Made by a program: the position numbers and the translations under genes. Below the pieces are notes generated by a model that worked only from the letters and a program-made list of their open reading frames with translations, did no database searches and was not told the origin of the DNA. Below are positions 10,284 through 21,400 of a stretch of DNA of 25,965 nt, in pieces (positions within the stretch are counted from its first letter, which is position 1; each line of letters opens with the position of its first letter). Source of the DNA: Phoronis australis (Eukaryota; Phoronida; Phoronidae); NCBI GenBank assembly GCA_002633005.1, contig NMRA01000426.1:3481-29445 (forward strand). Direction: 5' to 3'.

Positions 10284-10669
10284 TAAAGAGAGCATTACAC
10301 AGAATGAACAACCCAGCACAGGCAGTCTTGACATCAATATCATATACTATAGTACAGAGAACTTACTGAGTTTGTCCAAGGAAACCTTAATAACATAAAG
10401 TAAAAGTAATTATACCCCCAAACCTTAGATATTATGCAAGGGTAGTATATTGGTAGAACCTTAGATATTATGCAAGGGCAAGGGCATGCAGTATATTAGT
10501 AGAAATGACTACAATTATAAAAAATGTATATAAACAAATAACAACAATCCACGGTGTAAATACAACAATAATAAATAGTGTTGCATTCATAATCCTACAG
10601 TCCCAGCCGCCATCCACCTTTTACAAATGTCTGTGACTATGATTAGACACTTACTGTCACATCCAAGTC
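10284..10669. other. Non-coding stretch downstream of receptor
   Basis: AT-rich sequence. A short direct duplication (CCTTAGATATTATGCAAGGG near 10424 and 10461) is the only structure seen. No exon is supported. Confidence 0.5.
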
Positions 10670-10742
10670 AATGTCTCACATAGCCAACCTTATCATATGT
10701 GGAACATGTCAATTATCTCGCATATCCAACCTTGTTACATGT

Positions 10743-10910
10743 GAAATATGGCAGTCAATGTGTCACATTATTCAACCTTTATGTGGAATATGGCAGTCAA
10801 TGTCTCACATTGTCCAACCTTTATGTGGAATATGGCAGTCAATGTCTCACATTGTCCAACCTTTATGTGGAATATGGCAGTCAATGTCTCACATTGTCCA
10901 ACCTTATCAC
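10743..10910. repeat. 42-bp tandem repeat, four units
   Basis: Four units start at 10743, 10785, 10827 and 10869 with the core GGCAGTCAATGTCTCACATT. Units two to four are almost identical and unit one is diverged. Decayed half-units extend left to about 10670. Because 42 is divisible by three, three plus-strand frames stay open; these short ORFs are by-products. Confidence 0.9.
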
Positions 10911-11249
10911 ATGTGGAATACACATTCTAACACCTTTTAGTATGAAGTATTAACATCTTAATCAGATGGCTTGGAATGATCAGTGACAAAAAAGAGAAAA
11001 ATTTTCCACACGAGGTATTGTTCTACAAATAAAAAGGAATGTGTGATAGAAACGATTTTAGTGGTGCAAAATTTAACTGAAATATACGGTTTTGCATTAA
11101 TAAAGTCAAAATAATGATAATAAAGAGATGAAAAAAGTGAAAACAGGAAATCAAATAAGAAGAAATTGAAACCAAAAAAGACGAACATATTCTCTTAAAG
11201 AGGAAAATCCAAAGCTCTGTAATCAGCAGACTTAAGAATGCAAATCTTA

Positions 11250-11354
11250 ATTAGGTCCATCTTGAGAAGGTCCATTTTGAGTAGGTCCATCTTGAATAGA
11301 TCCATTGAGTAGGTCCATCTTGAGTAGGTCCATCTTGAGTAGGTTCATCTTGAC
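11250..11354 (-). repeat. Short tandem repeat of about 15 bp, just past the stop codon
   Basis: AGGTCCATCTTGAGT-like units recur about seven times with substitutions and one shortened unit. The array begins about 20 bp after the receptor stop codon on the coding strand, so it probably lies in the 3' UTR. I found no canonical AATAAA on the minus strand between 10.3 kb and the stop, so the transcript end is not placed. Confidence 0.75.
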
Positions 11355-11374
11355 ATTGAATGGCAGACACAGTA

Positions 11375-12411
11375 CTAGACTGCCACACTCCCAGAAGTGT
11401 CTAAGGAGGGTTGCTTTAATGTGCCCTTTGTAAGAGGATAGTTAAAGCTACACAGCTCCCCCTGGCACTCAGGTGATGTATATCCCGAGTCCCGTGTTGT
11501 ACTTTCATCACTTGAACCACTACTGCTTGTCCTCTCACAACCCGAGTCAGATTCTGCCATTATCGTACTTCTGTCACTAATGCCATCACGCGTCACATAT
11601 CCTCCATCATCATGAATTTTACATGATTGATGGACCGTACCTAACTTCACTCTGTCATTCAACACTGAACACGATTGTTCACTTGGTGACAAGGAGTCTA
11701 TGTCATCACTGTTACTCATGTCTTCACTGATTATACGTTGTGTGTCATTAGTAATCATGGTAGCATTTGGCNAGGCATGTGAGCCACCCTCTCCACCCTT
11801 ACAGTCACAGGCATGTGAGTCACCCTCTCCACCCTTACAGTCACAGGCATGTGAGTCACCCTCTCTACCCTTACAGTCACAGGCATGTGAGCCACCCTCT
11901 CCACCCATACAGTCACAGGCATGTGAGCCACCCTCTCCACCAGTTTGTGCACTATCTTCATCTACATGCCTAACAATCTCATCACAAACTGCTAACATGT
12001 CTTTGCTAAAATTTCCCAAACTATCTCGTGTTGACAGGATAGATATAGCGTTGTGACCAAAGATATTCGGGCACTTCCTGAGAGTTTCTTTAATACTGGG
12101 CACGTGAATATTGACAACTTGAAAACCAAACTTGTTCGATGTGCCATGTACCGAGCTTTCAAGATGTGCCGCTCCCTGGAGATTGGGTGTAGGTAACAGT
12201 TGCATGTCCATTGACTTGGTGCTGGCTGAATGTGTGTTGTTCACTTCCATCTTGGTGCTGGCTGAATGTGTGTTGTTCACTTCCATCTTGGTGCTGGCTG
12301 AATGTGTGTTGTCAACTTCCATACACGAGTTAGACAAAAGAGCGAACTGACTGTAAGTTCCATTGGGTTCATCAGTGGATAGAGAATGGTAGCGCAAGGC
12401 CTGTTGTTTAT
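11375..12411 (-). CDS. Receptor last exon: long Ser/Thr-rich cytoplasmic tail with stop codon
   Basis: The open frame of 345 codons including the TAG stop is by far the longest in the window. The acceptor is the pyrimidine-rich GTTTCTGATCTAG, which gives phase 1 entry as needed. In order the tail has tyrosine motifs YHSL and YSQF (both fit YxxPhi sorting or SH2 docking patterns), three 12-residue repeats with core NNTHSAST, a middle region, about five 12-residue repeats with HACDCK, and an acidic/serine end with ESDSGCERTSSSG and DSGYTSPE. The final residues are GSVAV. An unknown base at 11772 sits at the edge of the Cys repeats; the frame continues across it as written, but the true length there is uncertain (the codon reads TNG, and TAG would be a stop). 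No catalytic domain is visible. Confidence 0.75.
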
Positions 12412-15400
12412 CTAGATCAGAAACAGACACACGACTGTTGAGTAAATAAGTGCAATGATGACATCAAGACAGTCAAACTGTGTTACAATGTAATATCTCA
12501 TGATATTCTCAGTCAAACTGTGTTACAATGCAATATCTCATGATATTCTCAACTCTCCAGTTCACCTGCTACTGCAGAATGATTCCCTTCCCGTTATGCA
12601 CTCGTGCAAGGGAATGAGTATAATGATTGACTGCCAGTCGGTATACAGCTGTGTCCACATCAGTTCAACAGTGGCAAACCAATGTTTACATAGTCCAGCT
12701 CTCTTATTGTCCGTTTTCATCTGATAAGCTCATGTAATCCAGCAATTATGTTATAAACAAGGCACCTGACTTTAACCAATATTTAACAAGACTATTTGCA
12801 AATGACTTTCAACAAATGTGGTGAAGCAGATGTGTTTTGTATGAAATACTTTCCTCAACAACCTCAAATAGAGAAAAACAGTTGACTTCCAGAGAAATTA
12901 GACTTAACTTTCACCTGTTGATTCCTTTGAGACCTGTGACCAGCATAACCACAGCATTGTGTATCAACACAAAAGGCTTGCTTGACAAGTTTAATCGAGT
13001 GTGATTCTAGATTAGATCATGATTTCAGTGGAAATTTCATGACTTTTACGCTCCAGGAGAATGACACGAAATGCAATTGTTCAAACATCATTTTATATAG
13101 TTAAAGCAATCAAGATGGAGCAAACAAACCGTTAAACACTGATTTAACTCAGTATCATTTATGTGCACATTTACCCACATTTACCCATAATGCCTCTGTG
13201 TTAGCGTCTTATATCAGGAGCTTGATGCACCGCCTACAGAAATATTGATATTTGTATTTTAAGGTTTCTTTATTTTGAAACGAGAGCAATGCGGACCCTT
13301 GAAATGTGTCCATGACTGCACTGCAAGCAGTATGCTTCTAATTAAAGATGTTTATTAGTATCATGAAAATGGCGCAGATCACCAAATCTGTCAAAAATAG
13401 ACAGGTGTTGTTTAAAGTAAAAAATTAAAATTCACAATAGGAGGCAGAGTAGTAGTCAAATCAGTCCAAAACTCGTGGTCACCTGTTGTCAGCTTCATCA
13501 GGAATACATCAGTCACATTACATGATGATAATGCAAGATGATCGTGGTCAACATACATCCCTGTGACAGGTAATGTATGTGCATAAACACAAATTAACTT
13601 AAAAAGCCTGTGACTAGAGTTGGTAATGGGAATGGAATTTTGTAACACTGTCCATGCCATAAACATTCCCACTAAATAAGATTGCCCCAAACCCCGCCGA
13701 TCAGGGAAAACGGTGGGGTTTGGCCGATTGAACTAGACCATATGTATCCACCTTGGCTGTGTCGCGCTGAGCTCACGATCAAAGGGATCCCGCCTAGCTG
13801 CTCTATTCATGGAGTCACCAGCGAGGATAATTGGCTTCGCTCATGCGGTTACGATCAGCCGATTACAATCTAGCCAAGATGACCGTACTTTTTATGGAGA
13901 GCGTTTTACATAGTTTTGAGTGTAATATTTGAAAAGAGAGAAAAAATGTTGGTCCAACTTTGAATTTTTTAAATCGGCCCAGAATAAGAGATTTAGCAAC
14001 AGCAACACTCACGATTACTTTCATTCGGCACGCACGAATACAAAAATATAGGACCCAAGTTAGGATAATACAGAACTACTCTGTACGTTTAGATTTTGAA
14101 ACGCATGCATTGCAATATTCAAAATACGTTTATTAATAGATCTAACAAGCTGTAAAACAACGTTTTTTAATTTCATTGTGCTCATTCCATTGTAATCCGT
14201 CAAATCGGAAATTTCCGAGATGTGCGGCGTGCGCGTATGTATACAAAACACGGGATCGTTATGTTCCTGAAGTACGAACATTAAGAAACTTTAGCATGCC
14301 ATTATTATTGACGGACACCATATAACATTTGGCTGGCTAACTATAGGTACCACTGCATCAGTGTCTCCATTAGACCCAGAAATTTCACACAGCCCGGATA
14401 GTTCAGCTCGTCACCCATGTAGATCGAGCCTAGGATTATTAATGTTATACTCCACGGTTGAGCTAACAACCGTTGGCCTGTGCACACAAAATGTGTGAGT
14501 TAACCAGCACTCACCTTGCACGTTGCAGCCGTTTAAGTGAAGAACAATCTAATAAATACCATTTTCTTGCACTTGCATAAATGTTTATGGCATGGATTAA
14601 GAATGAAAAATAGACATGTAATTAAAAGCTGGCCTTCAAGCGAGCTAAACTAGACAGGTTCAAAACAACATTACGTACCTTTGACATCAACAGAAGGGGA
14701 TGTGCTCTCACACAATAATGGTGCCGAGGACGAAGCTTTAGCGGTCACCTGTTGACTGCAAACACCAGCACTCTGACACATAAATCAAATCATGTTAGTT
14801 GAAAACCACATGTATTTTTCCATCATTGTCAGCCAAAGCATAGCGTACTGCAAGACATCTCACATAGTATTCAATTTGCTCTTCTGTTCTTTTTGACAGA
14901 TTTAACGAACGACCAGATAAGGCTACCCCTAAAATAATCTGTTTCTCCTCGCACTTAATTTGCTTTAATTTACAACTGAAAAAAATAAATGAATAAAAAC
15001 AACAACGGATTTAAACTGGCTTGACATGTTTTGGCGTTTATTGAAACACCATCAGCAGAAGAAAAAATACAGTGGCCACCTTGTTAGGCTCAACAACAAG
15101 TGGTGCAAGCCCAGTCTCAATAGGCAACTGGCACACCACAGGTTGTCATTGTTTATTGTCACTCCCTGTAAATGACTGTGTCTGTGTTTCATTACTTGTT
15201 GGGCCTAGCAAGGTGGCCACAGTTTTTTCTTCTGATGATGGTGTTTCAATCAATGCCGAAACATGTCAAGCCGGTTTAAATCCGTTGTTGTTTTTATTAA
15301 CATATGCTGCTACCTGCTATCATGGAGATCTTTTGAAAACAATAAATATTTTGTCAGATTGCAAGAGAGTCAAACTGGCATCAAGTGTATTCAAGCGGAC

Positions 15401-18400
15401 TAGAGGTTTTGCTGCGCATGTTGAAATGTAACATCTCTGAAGGGCATAGGGTATACAAACTAGAGCACACCTCCAACTAAACTTTGTCCAAACAAAGTTC
15501 TAACGTTTTGGTTGCAGTTGATCGATTTTGGCTATTCAAAAACTAAACACGATCAGCATTTGACAAGGAATTCAGAATTGTTATTGGTTTATATACAAAC
15601 AGTTTATAACTTATGTAATATTTTTAACAGCACGACCTTGTTAGGCAAGATAGAGTAACCATCGAACAAAAAAGTGCAGGCTCTCCAACCATAAATTTCG
15701 CAATCATTTAAGAAACTAGCTATACTAATGGTAACAGTCTGCCAACTTATTCGTTTGCTGACACTGAACAAGTTGGAGTCAACGATTGAATGTCTTAATG
15801 AGAAACACCTTCTGATATACAAAACTGAGTGACCATTAATTGCTATCTCACTTACACTCTACTTACCATTGATAAACCAGGGTCATGTTCACACCTGTAG
15901 CATTCTTCAACAGTTTCACACACCTGTAGCATCATGTAATAGATAATAATAACAAAGTAAGAAAGCAGGCCAGAGAAGAAGATTGTCTATACCATCTGGT
16001 AAAACACACCCTGCAGTTTAACATGGTGGTAAACCACACCCGGTAGTGAGTATAACATGATGTTAAAACACATGCTGAAGTGAATATAATATGGTGAAAA
16101 AAACATCTGCTACAACGAGTATAACACACCAGGAAGAAAGCTTAGTACTCAGGATTTTTTATTTTTAAAACCAGTGTCTTACCCGTTCCCCAGCCTCGTC
16201 AGGATAGTGGAACTTCTTAGGAACCCTTCGGCTTTCCTTGATCCAAAATCTGTGGCAGAAACAGTCAGGTCAAATAAGATTTATTTACAATAAAGTGGCT
16301 TCCATGCCTCCTGTGAAAAATCAAGTTTTGGTATGCACTCACTAATTAGTACAATTATAACAAGAGTAACGGAGAGCGTTGATATGCATCACCAAGTTTA
16401 TCACATACAGCGCTTATATGAGCACTAAACAGGTTAATGCTAGAAAACTCAGGGATGCAAAGTAAATCCGATAAGAAGTCAATCCATATCCTTCAAACAA
16501 ACTGTCAAAAGACACAGCAGCAAAGCATTTATCACTTTCTGCCTGGTCCATCCACGAACACTATTAAAAGGAGTTTAATAAAGTTTGCAAAAAAAGGTTT
16601 CAATCAAACTCACAAAATCTTAATAAATTCATCAACAAATAAAACTCATGTAACAACGAAAGCAGTGACGAGTTTCACTCTAACACTCACCTTCTCGTTG
16701 CGTAGCCGAGCGAGACAATGCATGTTCCAGCAAGCAGGCAACTAATAGCTACAACTACAATTACGACGGTTGTCAGAACTCTTAAACAGACACGTTTGGT
16801 GACTGGTTTACTATGAACAACTTTTCCATTGAGGACGGAGTGTAAGCTGAGATTAACCTTCAATAGAGAACAAAATAAAACATAAACAAATTTAGTTAAA
16901 TCCTAACTGAACATCAGAGAACCTTCAATAGAGAACAAAACATAAACAAATTTAGTTAAATCCTAACTGAACATCAGAGAACCTTCAATAGAGAACAAAA
17001 TAAAACATAAATAAATTTAGTTAAATCCTAACTGAACATCAGAGAACTTTCAATAGAGAACAAAATAAAACATAAACAAATTTAGTTAAATCCTAACTGA
17101 ACACCAGAGAACCTTCAATAGAGAACAATAAAAAATAAAACATAAACAAATTTAGTTAAATCCTAACTGAACATCAGAGAACCTTCAATAGAGAACAAAA
17201 CATAAACAAATTTAGTTAAATCCTAACTGAACATCAGAGAACCTTCAAAACAAGCAGCAAACGACAGACTCAATATAAAGGAACTTTTACCTTTATTAAT
17301 ATTAACCCTTTTATTATTATTAATATGTTGATGCCAATTTAACATATTTTACTTCATTAAAAATATTTCCAAGCTTTTAATCAATTTCTATAACAAGAGC
17401 AACGCAGAGCATTGAAATACGCCCACGAATGCACCGTAAACGATGTGCTTCTAAAGTTGCTCATTTCTATCATAAAAATGGCCACTAGATGGCGCAACAC
17501 GTCTAATCCATCTGAAAACGGAACATGCCATCGCTTCTTTAATAGAAAGCTATTCACCAAATTTCATAAAATCTGTCAAGGAACTTCGGAGAAACAAAAG
17601 AAAGCGAATAAAAATGAAATTGCCACTACGGGGCACAGCGTCCGCCTCAAAGTCATCATCTCTTGTTAGCCTCATATAAATACACTTACTAAATTTAATG
17701 AAGATCCTGCAGCGGGTTTAGGAGAAACAGCTATGGCCGCAAAACAAAACAAAACCACCGCTAAGAGGTGCCACAGTAACCAAAGTTGTCAGCGTAACCG
17801 TCCTCTTCACACTGAGTACACGCCAATTTTCAAAATCATTCTTAGAATGGATTGGTTGATAGTGGGGTGGACGCCAAAACACAGACTTGAAAACAGTAAA
17901 AATAACAACTAGGTGGTCCAAAATACCTTAAATACATCTGAAAATGGGAGGATAGCATAACTGCAACAATACATGCCTGTATTCCAAATTTTATGAAACT
18001 CCATTGAGGACCTTTGAATATAGAGGTAAAAATAAAAAACTAAAATTGCCACTAGGGGGGACACTGGTGGTCAGATCCGTGCGAAAGTCGTCATTTGTTG
18101 TCAAAATCATATAAATACACTACTTGCTAAATTTAGTAAAGATACTGCAAACTCTTTAGGAGATAAAATTATGGGCGCAAAAAAATGCCACTAAGAGGTG
18201 CCAAAGTACTCAAAGTCGTCGTAAAATCATTATCGTCAGCCATTCTCTTCATAGTAAAAACATACATACGTTTTCACAATCATCCTTAGAGCGGTTTGGT
18301 GGATAGAGGGGTGGATGCTAAAAAACAGACTCAAAAACAGTAAAAATGGTCACCAGGTGGCACAAAATACCTTGAATTCATCAGGAAACGGGAGGATAGC

Positions 18401-21400
18401 GTCATCAGACTAATAAATGTCTATATTCCAAATGAAAATAAGATGAGTACCTTTAAAGATAGAGGTAAACGTAAAAAACTAAAATTGTCACCATGAGGCG
18501 CACCGGCAGTTTGATCCATGCGAAAGTCGTCATCGTCCGTTGTCAACATCATATAAAATTAATACACTTGCTAAATTTAGTAAAGATCCTGGAAACGGTT
18601 TAGGAGAAACAGCCATGGGTGCAAAAAACCCAAAAAAACTGCCACTAGGAGGCGCCACAGAAGTCAAGGTCGTCAGAAAACCATCATCAGCCATCCTCTT
18701 TATGCTAAGAACATACATGCCATATTTCACAATCATACTTAGAGCGGTTTGGTTGATAGAGGGGTGGACGCCAAAAACTGACTAAAAAACAGTAAAAATG
18801 GCCACTTTAAGGAAGCGCAAACTATGATGAATCTGCTCGAAAATGAAAGGGTTAGTTTCCTCTTACTAATAGATGCTTATATTCCAAATTTTTTGAAAAT
18901 ACGTTGAGGACTTCCGAAAATACAGAGGTATGCGTAAAAACTAAAATTGCCAGTAGGGGGCACACCGGTAGTCGGAGAGGTAAAAAATTGGTCGTCATCT
19001 GTGGTAAGCTTCATAGAAAGTTAACACAAATCTCATTAAGATCCTGAGAGTTTAGGAGATACAGCTGCGGACGGCGGACACCCGGACAGACAGAGATGAC
19101 GGCAATATGCGACCACATATAAATATGTGGGCGCATAAAAATTAAATGAACAGAAATAAGGCTTGAGTGAGTACACCAGTACTATAATTATACAAGGGTT
19201 ACAGCAAATTAAAAAGCACAAATTGTTAAAAATTCTACCATTCTAAAAACTTTGCAAATTTTTATATGACGTACCTAGTACAGGTGAAAATTCAAGCCAA
19301 AACCGAATTAAACTTGTGAACTGTAAGCTCACCTTTCAATGATCTCATTCCCTGTCAACATAATAGAGAGCCCTTGCTGGGCTGCCAACAGTCAACAAGC
19401 ACTTATGACATATTGAGATGCATAGGTGACCAAGTATCCCAAGCATGCAGCTGGACTGAATTGAATGGGCTCTTGTGTTTGCATAAGCAAACTCCCAACA
19501 TCTGATAAGAGGATCATCATCNGAGGACTTCCGAAAATACAGAGGTAAGCGTAAAAACTAAAATTGCCAGTAGGGGGCACACCGGTAGTCGGAGAGGTGA
19601 AAAATTGGTCGTCATCTGTGGTAAGCTTCATAGAAAGTTAACACAAATCTCATTAAAATCCTGAGAGGTTTAGGAGATACAGCTGCGGACGGCGGACACC
19701 CGGACAGACAGAGATGACGGCAATATGTGACCACATATAAATATGTGGGCGCATAAAAATTAAATGAACAGAAATAAGGCTTGAGTGAGTACACCAGTAC
19801 TATAATTATACAAGGGTTACAGCAAATTAAAAAGCACAAATTGTTAAAAATTCTACCATTCTAAAAACTTTGCAAATTTTTATATGACGTACCTAGTACA
19901 GGTGAAAATTCAAGCCAAAACCGAATTAAACTTGTGAACTGTAAGCTCACCTTTCAATGATCTCATTCCCTGTCAACATAATAGAGAGCCCTTGCTGGGC
20001 TGCCAACAGTCAACAAGCACTTATGACATATTGAGATGCATAGGTGACCAAGTATCCCAAGCATGCAGCTGGACTGAATTGAATGGGCTCTTGTGTTTGC
20101 ATAAGCAAACTCCCAACATCTGATAAGAGGATCATCATCCATCCAATGGTCAACTTTTACCAGGACTGGATTATTCATGCACTGAATGAAATGTGTTATC
20201 TGAAGGTGACCAGGGGAAAAGGGTTAGTGGCGCCCTCTGTCTTATCTTAAAGTCTGGCTATTTGCACAATATAAATTTGTCTTATTAAAGTCTGGCAACT
20301 TACAAAATATTCCTTATAATTATCGCAGTCAAACTTGATCGAAGTCTGATCTTGGTCTGTTTGGCAGACACTAGAAATATTCTTCTCTTCGTTAGAGACA
20401 GTGAATGTGGCAACAAAAACTGGACGTGACAACTGGCTGGAAGGTGGAGGGCATGTGATGGTCACCTGGCTAGAGTCCCATGAAAGGTCTATGTCTCGTA
20501 TCTCTGAAAATAATGACACATTTCACGAGTCAGGTGGTGAAGGGCTTTAGACAACTGTTAAGCAGAGTTTTTGCGACTTCAACTTGAACAATAATATCAA
20601 ATGAAATTTGGTCATTGATACTGCTCTAATCCTGTCAGTGTAACTTTGTTTTCTGCTAAATTTTACTCAAAAGAAAATTAAGTTAGGTGACCCAATTAAT
20701 GACAGATTGCTAAATTGAAACGTAAGCCATAAATTTCAGAAACACTGACAACATAATTGAGACTGATCGACACCTACAGTAACCTCCCTTTGAGAGGATA
20801 CCACTGACAGGTAGATGGCAGTCCAAAACACAGGGTCACCTGAAAACTGAACAGGTGAGGTATTGTCCTCAGTGCAAACATCAGATTAATATCATGTCAA
20901 ACTTCTTTAAGGAGTTCTGGAGCTACATATGTGGCAATATAATGTTGTGTGGCATGAGCCCGAGTCGTCTTAAAAGAGCAATCTTGTCCAATGCTCAGAA
21001 ATCTGGGAGGCAAATGCTGCCATGGCGCAGCTAAAGAAAATCTGCCTGGTACAAAGGCAGACACAAAAACAAAAAAGTCAGGTAGCACAAGTAAAATGTA
21101 CTCTGATTCATATCAAAGTTGATGTCAAGGCATAGGCAATTCTCCTAGTTGAGATCACAAGTGTTGACATATAGATGTGCAGCTCTTCTAGTTGAGATCA
21201 AATAGTCAGAAGTCAACCACTCCAAAATCATAATTTTGTAAAGTTTTACTATGCACAGTAAAGTTTTCATTTTAATCGCCTAACTTGTTGATCAAGTTAT
21301 GTTTGTTAAAGAGCTATGCTGAAGTGATTCCAAGTAACTATGACAACTATGGTATTCACAATCTATATATAGGAACTTAATCCTTTGATAAATAGAGTCT

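Noticed and set aside
10671-10953. Three overlapping plus-strand frames with repeated protein motifs
   Set aside because: By-products of the 42-bp tandem repeat; no start context, splice site or family likeness.
11700-12056. Plus-strand open frames of 68-118 codons over the receptor tail
   Set aside because: They are mirror frames created by the 36-bp period, which keeps all frames open; the minus frame is much longer and has splice and motif support.
12915-12933. Possible 19-nt microexon (enters phase 1, leaves phase 2) joining exon 14679-14772 to a last-exon acceptor at 12434
   Set aside because: The frame works, but the acceptor context is poor. A simpler acceptor at 12411 (pyrimidine-rich, ending CTAG) joins directly in the required phase. 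Kept only as an alternative that cDNA could decide.
15072-15431. 119-codon plus-strand frame
   Set aside because: It lies across the foldback element and R2 copy C; the coding look comes from the inverted arms.
8387-17248. Tandem arrays considered as CRISPR arrays
   Set aside because: Units are contiguous without unique spacers, and the window is animal DNA with spliced genes.
19940-19988. Exon-like string (QQGLSIMLTGNEIIER) with a GTGAGC donor, present in both haplotype copies
   Set aside because: Phase 0 entry, required by exon 20304-20503, gives a stop. Exon 20304-20503 joins exon 16691-16857 in frame and completes the FNIII fold without it.
20000-20180. Open minus frame after CACCTTCAG (starts ITHFIQCMNN) as a possible receptor exon
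   Set aside because: It ends in a stop with no convincing donor before it, and the FNIII domain is already complete without it. A WDTWSP string in another frame, reminiscent of WSxWS, also runs into a stop.
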